From contig JALUUU010000180.1 in NCBI GenBank assembly GCA_027021185.1, positions 1 through 32,938 of the forward strand: 32,938 nt of DNA. The letters are read 5' to 3'. The notes beneath the pieces are model-generated. The model was not told the DNA's origin. It searched no databases and saw only the letters and a program-made list of their open reading frames with translations. Position numbers and translations under genes: made by a program. Each line of letters starts with the position of its first letter. Within the stretch, counting starts at the first letter, position 1. This DNA comes from an archaeon. Its GTDB lineage: Archaea > Hydrothermarchaeota > Hydrothermarchaeia > Hydrothermarchaeales > JALUUU01. Of the stretch, positions 1 to 7,739 are shown piece by piece.

Positions 1-601
1 CGAGCCCTCTGCAGTCTCTTCCCCATCCCCATGCTTCTGTTCCGCCTGGATTGGTGAGCTTTATAACCAGGCCCTTCGTGGATTTTAGAAGCCACGCAGC
101 GTAGGCCGCCGCTTTCTCTATATGCCCCTCTTTAATGTACTTCATGAGGAACCAGTTGCCGTCGCACAGGGTATAAGCGGCCTTGTCCACCATTGGAATG
201 TCATGGAGCTCTTCGTGGGTATGCCTGGCTATGAGGGGCGGCATCGCCGGGGTGAAAACCGTTGTGTAGCCCATTTTTGAGTAGAGATAGCCCGTTAGAA
301 ATGTGGAAGGCGTTGAAAATCCGCTTCCAGAACGCGTCAGTGCTGTTTTCTTAACAACGAACTTGACGTGATCCTCTGGCCTAAAACTCCTTCCTACGTT
401 TACTTTCCCTCCAGCAACATGGGAGTGTATCTCTACGCCTCCCGGGAACACTATCTTGCCTGATACATCGATTACTTTGGCGCCTCTTTCACTCAGCTTA
501 TCAACTATAACACCATCCTTGATGAGGATGTCCCCTTTATCCCCCTTTACCCCGTTTATGGGGTCGTAAATATAACCATTTTTAAGTATTAACCCTGTCA
601 T
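1..601 (-). CDS. fwdA: Formylmethanofuran dehydrogenase subunit A, N-terminal part (runs off left edge)
   Basis: An open minus-strand frame of about 200 codons starts at the ATG at 601-599 and leaves the window at base 1. The translation begins MTGLILKNGYIYDP and contains the amidohydrolase metal motif HSHVAGGKVN. Later it reads NPGGTEAWGWG, which is typical of FwdA/FmdA. In this family the subunit is a metal-dependent hydrolase that transfers the formyl group between formate and methanofuran within the W/Mo formylmethanofuran dehydrogenase complex in the cytoplasm. The ATG overlaps the fwdD stop codon (ATGA), so the two are translationally coupled. The C-terminal two thirds lie outside the window. 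Confidence 0.93.
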   Translation of the reverse strand, partial: MTGLILKNGYIYDPINGVKGDKGDILIKDGVIVDKLSERGAKVIDVSGKIVFPGGVEIHSHVAGGKVNVGRSFRPEDHVKFVVKKTALTRSGSGFSTPSTFLTGYLYSKMGYTTVFTPAMPPLIARHTHEELHDIPMVDKAAYTLCDGNWFLMKYIKEGHIEKAAAYAAWLLKSTKGLVIKLTNPGGTEAWGWGRDCRGL

Positions 602-993
602 CTTCTCAAATACCTCTGTCTAATAAGCTCTGCAGCGCTTAAGACCTTCTCATCCGGAGCAGGTTCGATAGTGGCTTTCATGCCTTTAAAGGAGGGCATT
701 CCCGTAGACGATGTATCCGGGTTTACCACCGCATTCGCCCACGGTCCCAGGGGCATGAACGCGATTCCTGGGTGAGGCTCCTGGGTCGATTTCACCGCCT
801 TTACAAGAACCTCTCCAGATTCCGTGGACACTTTTACTGTCTCCCCTTCCCTGACTCCAAGTTTTTTCATATCGTCCGGGTCGAGTTCGCACAAGGCTGC
901 GGAGACTGTGTAAGCATCGTATTTCTTGCCCGTCTCCATAGCCTCTCCTTGAGCAATGCTCCTGCATGTTATTAAGGTAACCTCCAGGGACAT
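598..993 (-). CDS. fwdD: Formylmethanofuran dehydrogenase subunit D (molybdopterin dinucleotide-binding domain)
   Basis: This 131-residue protein is a single molybdopterin dinucleotide-binding domain. It has the family look (KKYDAYTVSAALCELDPDDMKKLGVREGETVKV, read in two blocks, then a GIAFMPLGPWAN segment). In other archaea FwdD supplies the domain that packs on the pterin cofactor bound by FwdB. It precedes fwdA with a 4-base overlap. The start ATG at 993 has AT-rich TATA-like sequence about 25-30 nt upstream (around 1012-1026), which suits a leaderless message. The catalytic fwdB and fwdC are not visible here, so they must lie beyond the left edge or elsewhere. Confidence 0.9.
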   Translation of the reverse strand: MSLEVTLITCRSIAQGEAMETGKKYDAYTVSAALCELDPDDMKKLGVREGETVKVSTESGEVLVKAVKSTQEPHPGIAFMPLGPWANAVVNPDTSSTGMPSFKGMKATIEPAPDEKVLSAAELIRQRYLRR

Positions 994-1037
994 ACGATGG
1001 TGGAGCCAAAATTAACATGATTAAATGTAAAAAATAT

Positions 1038-1108
1038 GGACGCGCCGGGATTTGAACCCGGGTTTTAGGGTCCGAAGCCCTACAGCCTATCCGCTAGCTG
1101 ACGCGTCC
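1038..1108 (-). tRNA. tRNA-Arg (anticodon TCG)
   Basis: The minus strand folds into a complete cloverleaf. The acceptor stem is GGACGCG/CGCGTCC, the D stem AGCT/GGCT (one G-T pair), the anticodon stem TAGGG/CCCTA with loop CTTCGGA, a 4-nt variable loop, and a T arm CCGGG-TTCAAAT-CCCGG. The anticodon TCG reads CGA Arg codons. No intron is seen and CCA is not encoded. AT-rich sequence at about 1122-1130 could be its TATA box. Confidence 0.95.
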
Positions 1109-1135
1109 AAGGTTGTTGTCGTTAAAGAATAAACC

Positions 1136-1220
1136 TAATTTAGGGTAAAGGGAGACTCCCCCACCAACTTCTGCCACTGTTTTTTACCTCCTACAAAGTC
1201 TCCCTTTGCCCGATAAATTA
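1136..1220. repeat. Large inverted repeat (hairpin) between tRNA-Arg and the AbrB-like gene
   Basis: Arm 1143-1157 (gggtaaagggagact) is complementary to 1197-1211 at 14 of 15 positions, and the exception is a G-U pair if the plus strand is transcribed. A further 7-bp block (taattta at 1136-1142 with taaatta at 1214-1220) pairs after a 2-nt bulge. The loop is about 39 nt and pyrimidine-rich. It lies just upstream of the tRNA-Arg 5' end and of the AbrB-like gene. It could be a structured small RNA or the remnant of a small mobile element; no coding sequence was seen. The other gap bases (1109-1135, 1221-1267) hold only promoter-like AT-rich DNA. Confidence 0.6.
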
Positions 1221-1267
1221 ATGTAGAGGCATACATAAGCCTTTCGATTTGATTCTGGAGGTAAATC

Positions 1268-1423
1268 ATGGAACTCAGACGGACAACTAGAGGGGAGTAC
1301 TACATAGTCCTCCCCCGGGACCTCATCAGGGTTGTTAAATGGCGGGAAGGCGATAAAATTGAGGCCATCCCTGGCTCAGAGGCCGAGGCGAAAAATGAAG
1401 ATATCATCTTAAGGAGGAAATAA
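1268..1423 (+). CDS. Small AbrB/SpoVT-like protein
   Basis: A 51-codon ORF starts at ATG 1268, preceded by a good ribosome binding site (ctggaggtaaatc). The translation opens MELRRTTRGEYYIVLPRD and continues LIRVVKWREGDKIEAIPGS. This resembles the swapped-hairpin AbrB fold (basic strand, 'LP' turn, 'W..GD.I' strand), which is common in archaeal antitoxins and small regulators. No toxin gene lies beside it. Its last 20 bases overlap the 3' end of the PfkB-family gene on the other strand. The spacing of the motifs supports the family, but the protein is short, so the functional call is modest. Confidence 0.6.
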   Translation: MELRRTTRGEYYIVLPRDLIRVVKWREGDKIEAIPGSEAEAKNEDIILRRK

Positions 1424-2309
1424 ACTCCTGGATATCATTCTTTCTAGGCAGGGCTGTCCTAGCCCCTACGGCCTCCACGCAGAGAGATGCTAGTTTGTTG
1501 CCCAGCTTACCGCAGCTCCTAAGATCAAAGTTTTTTAACATCCCAAAGATGAATCCTGCTGCAAATGCGTCTCCCGCCCCAGTTGTATCGACGGCTCTAG
1601 CGGGATATCCAGGTATCTCTTCTCCACCCCTTTGAGTAGACACATAACATCCCTCCTTCCCCAAGGTCACAGAAACTATTTCTACACCCAAGTTCAAAAG
1701 CTCTTCAACACCATCTGGATGTTCCTTGCCAGTGAGGAGATACAGCTCCTCCCTGTTTAAAAACACGATATGACTTTTTTGGAGTATGTCCCGTATAGCA
1801 TTGATCCCTCTTCTAGCATAAAGCATCCCCGGGGAGAAAGTTATATTTGCTCTAAGTCCGCCGAGGAGGCTTCTCTGAGACTCCAGAGATGTATCGCCGA
1901 CGAAGGAGGATAGATGAACATATTTCGCCTTTCCGGCATAATTCCGTTTTTGGTCATTGATGACAAGTTCGTTGTTGACCCCGGGATATGCATAGAGAAC
2001 CCGTTCCCCCTCCATGTCAACTAACCCGATTATCTCCCCAGTATCACCATTAACATGGGATATACCCCCTATATCAACACCTTCTCCGCGGAGTTCCGAT
2101 AGGATTAAGTCGCCCTCTATATCTTTACCCACCATCCCAATAAAACCTGTTTCAAGACCTAATCTGGCGAGGCCTACGATTGTATTGGCGGCCGATCCCC
2201 CTCCTCCACAAAACCGGGAGTTTACCATTACCTCCTCCCCCGGCTTAGCGACCCTTGGAACCCTGTAAAGCCGGTCAAAGTTTAGGGCGCCTACGCCCAC
2301 CACATCCAA
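1404..2309 (-). CDS. PfkB-family carbohydrate/nucleoside kinase
   Basis: A 301-residue ribokinase-fold kinase. The glycine-rich N-terminal signature is GGGGSAANT (about 35-43) and the C-terminal signature is DTTGAGDAFAAGF, with catalytic Asp at about 247. A NREE motif sits near 185-188. The substrate could be a sugar, a sugar phosphate or a nucleoside; the sequence alone does not decide. The start appears to be TTG at 2309, four bases after the UPF0182 stop codon, so the two genes are probably cotranscribed. No ATG is available near the N terminus, and the translation from this TTG (MDVVGVGALNFD) matches the usual family start. Its 3' end overlaps the AbrB-like gene by 20 bases. Confidence 0.88.
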   Translation of the reverse strand: MDVVGVGALNFDRLYRVPRVAKPGEEVMVNSRFCGGGGSAANTIVGLARLGLETGFIGMVGKDIEGDLILSELRGEGVDIGGISHVNGDTGEIIGLVDMEGERVLYAYPGVNNELVINDQKRNYAGKAKYVHLSSFVGDTSLESQRSLLGGLRANITFSPGMLYARRGINAIRDILQKSHIVFLNREELYLLTGKEHPDGVEELLNLGVEIVSVTLGKEGCYVSTQRGGEEIPGYPARAVDTTGAGDAFAAGFIFGMLKNFDLRSCGKLGNKLASLCVEAVGARTALPRKNDIQEFISSLR

Positions 2310-2313
2310 GGCG

Positions 2314-5010
2314 TTAACCCCCGCTCTGCCTCTTTTCGAGTTCGGTCAGGACTTCTTTCAGAGCCTCAAGCTCTTCCCCGTATCCAGACCAGTTGCCCTG
2401 TTTGAGATACTCCTGGGCCTTATCGTAGTGCTCTACAGCCTCCTCAATGAGCTGCGATATGGTTTTTTCTTTCCTCTCGATCTCGGGGGGCTTCTCCACT
2501 ACCACCTCTCCGAAGATGACAGCCAACGAGTCCTCAAGGGTTTCCTGCATGGTCAATCTGTCCCCGAAGGCCACTATAACACGTTTAAGCTCAGGCAGAG
2601 CCCCGGGCTGCTCCGCCCTCAGGTATATGGGCTCGATGTATAGAAGAGAGTCCTCTATAGGAATGGCCAGCAGGTTGCCTCTTATAACCCTGGTGCCGAC
2701 CTGGCTCCATAGGGTGAATAGCTGGCTTATCTCAGGATCCTGATCTATCCTCGCCTCTATCTGCATGGGACCGTAGATGAGCTTTTCTTTGGGGAACGTG
2801 TAAACAATCTTCTCCCCATATCTGGGCATGTCGCTTCTGGCTGCCATCCATGCTATCATGTTATCTTTTCCCCTTGGGGTGAAGGGGAGAAGGAGGATGA
2901 ATTCTTCTTTTTCTTCATTGGGGAGCTTAGTGATTAGGTAATAGGGATCCATTGTAATCCGGTTGCCCTCATAAAGCTCTGTTGGAACCTCCCACACGTC
3001 CTCTTTGTTGTAGAACACCCTGGGATCCCTCATGTGGTACACGGCGTACTTAGAGGCTTGTACGGTGAAGAGGTCCTCTGGATAACGGATGTGTTTTTTA
3101 AGATCCGGGGGCATCTCCGAGAAGGATTTGAACAGGGAGGGGAATACCTTCATGTACGTCTTTATCAAGGGATCCTCCTCATCCGTGACGTAGAAGTCTA
3201 TGGTTCCGTCATAGGCGTCTGTCACAACTTTCACGGAGTTTCTGATGTAGTTTATATTCTCAAAAGGCTCTGAATAGGGATACCTATCAGACACGGTGTA
3301 GGCATCGTGCATCCAGAAAAGCCTGCCTTCGGAGAGGACTATATACGGGTCCCTGTCGTACCTGAGAAAAGGAGCGATACTTCCAGCTCGCTCCCTGATC
3401 TCTCTCTTTATCAATATTCTGCTTTCGGGAGTTATGGATTCGCTGACAAAGAGCTTGATGGTGCCGTACTGCAAGGCCATGGCGGCTTTGCGGAATACCG
3501 AGTTTAGGCTGATTCCTGCCTTGCCTTCATAGGTGGTGTATACGTTTTCCTCTCCTTTCGGATAATCGAATTCATTGGTTGTGGTCTTTACTACAACAAA
3601 GGTATCAGTGAGCTCTCCGTAGTATATCTCCGGCCTTTTTATCTCAAAAATCTCTGACTTCGGCGGTATGTCTTTAATATAGAGCACGGGTAGTCCTTCG
3701 CTGGAGACAAACCTAACGGGGCTCATAGCAAGGCCGTATCCATGGGTGTAGAAGAGATGGATGTTCACCCATGTCTTGGACTTATCGTCCAGGGCGGCAA
3801 ACTTGAATTCCCTGGCCCCAACCATCACCTGTCTGTAGTCACCGTCAATTTCGTATCTGTCTATGTCTACATCGTTGAATTCGTAGTAAGTTCTTATGAG
3901 CTGAAGCTGCCTATAGGTTCTCAGGAGAGGTTTCCAGTCCCACAGGCGTATGTTATCAATGGTTAGATTGTTCCGCTTAATGTCTTCGATGGTAAGGTCG
4001 TACTCAGCCGGAAATTCGACTTCTTTAACCTCCTCCAGGTCATAGGCTTTCAGGGTATATTCAATGTTATACTCTATGTACTGCTTCTCCATGTTGAACT
4101 CGTCCGGCTCAACTTTGTATTGCTGGACCAATCCCACCAAAACGTTTCCCACCATGCCCACGACTACGATTAGAGCTATTCCCACAGCTGGCAGCCTGAG
4201 ATCCTGTTTTTTAACGCTGAAGAACAAAAGACCCGAGGCCACGAGGGCGACAACGGCGAGAACTGTCAGAAGGGGAAGCTGCACCTTTATATCCGCATAT
4301 CCTGCTCCGTGAACAACCCCTTTTGTTGAGTAAAGAATAGAATACCTGTCCAGCAGGTAACCCACGGACAGTATCGCCAGCAAAACCCCCACCATAAAAG
4401 CTAAATGGGCTATGGCCTCCTTCGAGAGTTTAGGAAACTCGATAGTGAACTGGCCGGTGAACTCCTCGAATTCAGGCTCTCTCTTGACAAGCGGCTTCCC
4501 ATAGAGCAGGTATATGACGCCGCTGATTATGGTCACCGCCACCAGCCCATAGAACACGACGCCCCATATGAACTTGTAGAAAGGCAAGGTAAAGAAGTAA
4601 AAGGATATGTCCTTCATGAACACAGGGTCGTCGATGCCGAAGGGGGTGGAATTTAGAAATAGGAGAGTGAGCTCCCAGCCTGCGCTCACCGCGTAGCCAA
4701 GGAGCAAGGCGAATAAGAGGATGAGAGCTAGAGTGATAGTACTCAGGGACCTCTCTTCCCCAAGGGTGTTCCTGAAGGCGACCTTAATGTTATAAGCTGT
4801 AACCGCGAAGAAAAAAGCGGTCCCTATGACCGCCATGGCTATTTTTGTCTTTAAAATAGTTAAGAAGACGCCGAGATAGCCTACTTCCTGAAACCACAGA
4901 TAGTCAACATAAACGCCTGCCAATGCCGGCAGGAACATAACTATCGCAACAGCTGCTCCTATAAGGATGTACGTCATCCGCGGCATAGAGGGGATGGTTG
5001 GTTGAGGCAT
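2314..5010 (-). CDS. UPF0182 family large membrane protein
   Basis: An 898-residue protein with about seven transmembrane segments in the first ~300 residues (roughly 10-35, 47-70, 88-108, 137-165, 200-222, 245-267, 274-297). A large soluble region follows that is probably outside the cell, and the C terminus is charged and helical. Architecture and length match UPF0182 (PF03699), known from actinobacteria, cyanobacteria and archaea; its function is not established. A TATA-like TTTAAATA at 5033-5040 lies about 26 bases before the ATG, suggesting a leaderless mRNA. Before the IS insertion just upstream, the marC stop codon would have been only 33 bases away. Confidence 0.9.
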   Translation of the reverse strand: MPQPTIPSMPRMTYILIGAAVAIVMFLPALAGVYVDYLWFQEVGYLGVFLTILKTKIAMAVIGTAFFFAVTAYNIKVAFRNTLGEERSLSTITLALILLFALLLGYAVSAGWELTLLFLNSTPFGIDDPVFMKDISFYFFTLPFYKFIWGVVFYGLVAVTIISGVIYLLYGKPLVKREPEFEEFTGQFTIEFPKLSKEAIAHLAFMVGVLLAILSVGYLLDRYSILYSTKGVVHGAGYADIKVQLPLLTVLAVVALVASGLLFFSVKKQDLRLPAVGIALIVVVGMVGNVLVGLVQQYKVEPDEFNMEKQYIEYNIEYTLKAYDLEEVKEVEFPAEYDLTIEDIKRNNLTIDNIRLWDWKPLLRTYRQLQLIRTYYEFNDVDIDRYEIDGDYRQVMVGAREFKFAALDDKSKTWVNIHLFYTHGYGLAMSPVRFVSSEGLPVLYIKDIPPKSEIFEIKRPEIYYGELTDTFVVVKTTTNEFDYPKGEENVYTTYEGKAGISLNSVFRKAAMALQYGTIKLFVSESITPESRILIKREIRERAGSIAPFLRYDRDPYIVLSEGRLFWMHDAYTVSDRYPYSEPFENINYIRNSVKVVTDAYDGTIDFYVTDEEDPLIKTYMKVFPSLFKSFSEMPPDLKKHIRYPEDLFTVQASKYAVYHMRDPRVFYNKEDVWEVPTELYEGNRITMDPYYLITKLPNEEKEEFILLLPFTPRGKDNMIAWMAARSDMPRYGEKIVYTFPKEKLIYGPMQIEARIDQDPEISQLFTLWSQVGTRVIRGNLLAIPIEDSLLYIEPIYLRAEQPGALPELKRVIVAFGDRLTMQETLEDSLAVIFGEVVVEKPPEIERKEKTISQLIEEAVEHYDKAQEYLKQGNWSGYGEELEALKEVLTELEKRQSGG

Positions 5011-5030
5011 AGATGTTATTCCCTTAGCAG

Positions 5031-5042
5031 AGTATTTAAACC
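5031..5042 (-). promoter_or_regulatory. TATA-like promoter of the UPF0182 gene
   Basis: The minus strand reads AGGTTTAAATAC, with an upstream purine-rich BRE-like AGG. It is centred about 26 bases before the ATG at 5010. It lies between the left target duplication of the IS66-type element and the gene, so it predates the insertion. Confidence 0.55.
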
Positions 5043-5043
5043 T

Positions 5044-5051
5044 TCAGGCAA
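5044..5051. repeat. Left 8-bp target-site duplication (TCAGGCAA)
   Basis: Identical to 6462-6469. Eight-base duplications are the known signature of IS66-family insertion. This copy abuts the left terminal repeat of the element. Confidence 0.85.
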
Positions 5052-6461
5052 GCATGTGTTTAGCACACCCGTCTGATAATCTCGTCGTAAGGATTTAAAC
5101 CTTGCTGTCTCCATGTGGCTAAGCAACTCATAACGGTTTCATGAATCCCCGTACCCTCCTCGTACCGGAGGGTGCCAATAATCTTCCGTATCACCACATG
5201 CTCCCAAAGGGCATGTACCGCCCCGTTGATAGTCGGCTCCACCCCTGCGTGGAGCACGAAGATGAGCAGGCGCTTCAACGCGGTCTTCACCTTGACTACA
5301 AACCTAGCCACCCGTCTGGCGGCATACTCCTCCCCCAGCCAGCATCTCAGAGCTGCCAGGGCGTTTCGGTGCAGCCTCGCCCTCTCCCCGGGAGGCGGGT
5401 CCTTGGCCATGTCAGAAACCAGCCTCGCATACAGGGCAGTGCAGGGCCTTGCAGAATGCCTCGGCCTCCGGCTCTCTTTCAGCAACGAACCCTGCCTCCC
5501 GTAGTATATGGGCCCAGCACCGCTGAATATTCGAGCTGTAGTTGCTGTAGCTCCTGTGGCTGTCGCAGACGATGACGCCTCCGTAATTCTTCCCCGGAAC
5601 CTCCCGCAGCACCTTCTTCCTCCCTGCTATGCCTCATCACCACGAGGGCGTCAGCCTCATTCGTGAAGACCCAGATCCAGTACTTCGCTCCGTTAACCCT
5701 TATGCCTGCCTCATCAATGTAGACCACCTCCACCTGCCGGATGCGTTTCTTGATCTCCCCGTATCCATCCTTCAGGGCATGGCTCACCCGCCTTGTAACC
5801 TCCAAGACGGTGGCGGGTGCGACCTCCAGGCCGAACCCCCTCTTAAGGGCTCTGCACACTTTCCTGTGGGGCAGGCGGTCATCGAACTTCAAGATGGTGA
5901 CCTGGGCAAGAGCCCTTGGGTCGAGCCTTCCCCTGGTGGGGCACTCTGGATGCCTTGCTATCAAATGCTCCCCGCAGACACGGCAGTCATGATGTGCCTG
6001 GCGGAAGTCGGTTACGGTGACCGCCCAAGGCAGGGGTATCTTCCTCGATGATCCTGTACTCGACTTTCACCGGCTCGCCCCAACGGGGAATGGCACTATG
6101 GACATGCCATTTCCGTCACGTCAACCATTCTTTCAGGCATAGGTGTCGGTCTGGTCGTGCCTTTATGCCCCTTGAGTCTGCCCGGAGAGCTGGGTTTAGG
6201 CTTTACCTGTTTCTTCTTCCGCAGACTAGGTGGTGTGTGAAGGTTCTCATATTACGCTAGTCTGGCCTCAAGTTCTGCGTTACGTTTCTCCAGCTCTGCT
6301 ATCCGCTCCAATAACTCCTGGACAAGCTGCTGGAGATGACAGGCGGCGCAGGCCTGGCTTGCTGGGACAGAAACAGCTGCCATGAAAGGCGGCGCGCCCC
6401 CGGCACTTATATAGGGGTTAGCCGAGGGCACGGGAAAACTGTTAATAAGCTAAACACGTAC
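5052..6461 (-). mobile_element. IS66-family insertion sequence, decayed (1410 bp)
   Basis: The element is bounded by imperfect inverted ends, GCATGTGTTTAGC at 5052-5064 and the complement of GTACGTGTTTAGC at 6449-6461 (11 of 13 match). Perfect 8-bp direct repeats TCAGGCAA flank it on both sides. The interior is filled by a broken IS66-type transposase on the minus strand. No accessory tnpA/tnpB genes are seen, so it is the single-ORF (DDE-only) type. It landed at the last codons of marC, and the right-hand duplication preserves the marC stop. Insertion separated marC from the UPF0182-PfkB genes. Confidence 0.9.
5060..6383 (-). pseudogene. IS66-family DDE transposase pseudogene
   Basis: Reading from ATG 6383, the translation starts MAAVSVPASQACAACHLQQL and runs into a leucine-rich coiled region (LLERIAELEKRNAELEARLA). 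It then meets an in-frame TAA at 6254-6252, followed by the family's 'YEN.HTPPSL' linker. A TAG at 6098-6096 interrupts the zinc-finger CP-x-C. Frame changes follow near 6090, 6035, 5620 and 5440. The DDE core is recognisable in three frames: EVVYIDEAGIRVNGAKYWIWV, VIVCDSHRSY...QRCWAHILRE, and PTINGAVHALWEHVVIRKI near the C terminus. The last stop codon lies in the terminal repeat. A TATA box (CCTATATAAG, 6415-6406) sits about 28 bases before the ATG. With two nonsense codons and at least four shifts it cannot make an active enzyme. Confidence 0.9.
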
Positions 6462-6469
6462 TCAGGCAA
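6462..6469. repeat. Right 8-bp target-site duplication (TCAGGCAA)
   Basis: Identical to 5044-5051. Its first three bases are the marC stop codon on the minus strand, so the insertion left marC intact. Confidence 0.85.
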
Positions 6470-7088
6470 TGTTCATCGCCTCTTTTATCCCCGTTACCAC
6501 GAACTGCACAGCTATCGCCGAGAGCAGGAGACCCATGACCCTGACCACAACTCTGGTGCCCACGTATCCTAGAGCTCTAAATATGCCTGACGACCTGGTA
6601 AGGATGAAATATGCAAGGAGAAACACTAGGAGAATGCTCCCTATTACCGTAAGCTCCTCTCCCGTTTCGGTGGCTGTGTTGTATAGAACTATCCCCGTGG
6701 TTATAGCGCCTGGTCCGGTGAGGAGGGGCACTGCTAAGGGAGTTGCAGCCACATCGTCTCTTGCTTTGGCCTCATCCTCTTCTTCCTTGGAGCTTGTGGT
6801 TTTACTCCGCCTCCCGAAGAGCATTTCCACGGCTATGATGAACAATAAGATACCGCCAGCTATCTTGAATGAATACATCTCTATCCCCAGGTATTCGAAG
6901 ATAAACCTGCCAGAGAAGGTGAATATCAGCAACACAATCGCAGCAGTTATAACTGCTTTTCTTATTATATACCTCCTTGACTCCGGTCTGAAACCCTCCA
7001 ATATGGACAGGAAAACGGGGACATTGGCTATCGGGTCAACAACTATGAACATGACAGTGAATGAATAAATAGCAAAAGCAATGTCCAT
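6462..7088 (-). CDS. MarC family (UPF0056) integral membrane protein
   Basis: About 208 residues with six predicted membrane segments, matching the MarC family in length and pattern: MDIAFAIYSFTVMFIVVDP at the N terminus, a FTFSGRFIFEYLGI helix, TPLAVPLLTGPGAIT, and a C-terminal MGLLLSAIAVQFVVTGI. A charged cytoplasmic loop (residues ~95-110) separates the halves. The family's role is unproven; it was once linked to multiple antibiotic resistance. The start is taken as ATG 7088, which overlaps the DedA stop as TGATG; a TTG one codon upstream is also possible. The stop codon is within the IS66 target duplication. Confidence 0.88.
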   Translation of the reverse strand: MDIAFAIYSFTVMFIVVDPIANVPVFLSILEGFRPESRRYIIRKAVITAAIVLLIFTFSGRFIFEYLGIEMYSFKIAGGILLFIIAVEMLFGRRSKTTSSKEEEDEAKARDDVAATPLAVPLLTGPGAITTGIVLYNTATETGEELTVIGSILLVFLLAYFILTRSSGIFRALGYVGTRVVVRVMGLLLSAIAVQFVVTGIKEAMNIA

Positions 7089-7663
7089 CAACTGTTCCCC
7101 CTGTGCATAACGAGGAGGTAATACGCCCCGATACCTAGAACTACTAACATGATAGTAGTACCATATCCTGCGGGATCAGTGATATACTTGTGGGCCTTTT
7201 GGACCAGCATCTCAGTCTTGTCCGCGTTGTTCAGGTAGTACGGCTGAAGGATCTTAGCTTCAAGATAGAACCGTAAAAATGCCCCGAGACCTGTGAAGAA
7301 AGAGAAATGAGCAACGCTGTAGCGCATCCCCCCCGCTATTATAGAAACCGGCTTACTGGGAAAGAAGGGTATCATCCTGGCGAGAAATAGCGCCCAGCTT
7401 CCGTATTTGTAGAAGAATCTTTTTCCTTTCTCCTCCTCTTTTGGGCTGAGCTTTATGAAATGCGAGCCGGCGTAGCCCAGGAGATAGTCTATTAAGGCCC
7501 CTATCACCGTGAACACGAGGCCGATGGCGCCTATCGCTATTGGGGTTAGGGGGATGGACAGGCCGTATATTATTGAAATCTCCAAGGGAACTATACCAAA
7601 AGCTGTGTCGAGGACGATGAGGAGAATAAGGAACAGGACCGGATTGTCCGGCAACAGTATCAT
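7088..7663 (-). CDS. DedA/SNARE-associated (VTT) family membrane protein
   Basis: A 191-residue polytopic membrane protein with the VTT/DedA core. PLEISIIYGLSIPLTPIAIG is near the N terminus, and the conserved amphipathic segment FFYKYGSWALFLARMIPFFPSKPVSIIAG holds the basic/proline signature of this superfamily (quoted here by position, about residues 83-111). Relatives act as lipid scramblases or undecaprenyl-phosphate/archaeal lipid carrier flippases. It is the first gene of a likely operon with marC (TGATG overlap). An AT-rich TATA-like element around 7688-7695 is about 28 bases upstream of the ATG. Confidence 0.82.
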   Translation of the reverse strand: MILLPDNPVLFLILLIVLDTAFGIVPLEISIIYGLSIPLTPIAIGAIGLVFTVIGALIDYLLGYAGSHFIKLSPKEEEKGKRFFYKYGSWALFLARMIPFFPSKPVSIIAGGMRYSVAHFSFFTGLGAFLRFYLEAKILQPYYLNNADKTEMLVQKAHKYITDPAGYGTTIMLVVLGIGAYYLLVMHRGNS

Positions 7664-7717
7664 AAAATTTCACTACATACATCCACCTTAAATTACTTTT
7701 CTCTATCCAACATTTCA

Positions 7718-7739
7718 TAAAAAGAAAAAAGGAAAAGGG
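7718..7739 (-). terminator. T-rich archaeal terminator after hsp20
   Basis: Directly after the hsp20 TAG the minus strand reads CCCTTTTCCTTTTTTC then TTTTTA. Successive T tracts without a hairpin are the usual archaeal terminator signal. It also separates hsp20 from the dedA promoter. Confidence 0.55.

Noticed and set aside
1268..1423. Toxin-antitoxin pair around the AbrB-like gene
   Set aside because: No toxin-like ORF (PIN, RelE, MazF) adjoins it on either strand; neighbours are a tRNA and a convergent kinase gene.
6096..6098. TAG in the IS66 zinc finger as a possible pyrrolysine codon
   Set aside because: It replaces a variable residue between zinc cysteines and is accompanied by a TAA and several frame shifts, so plain decay explains it.
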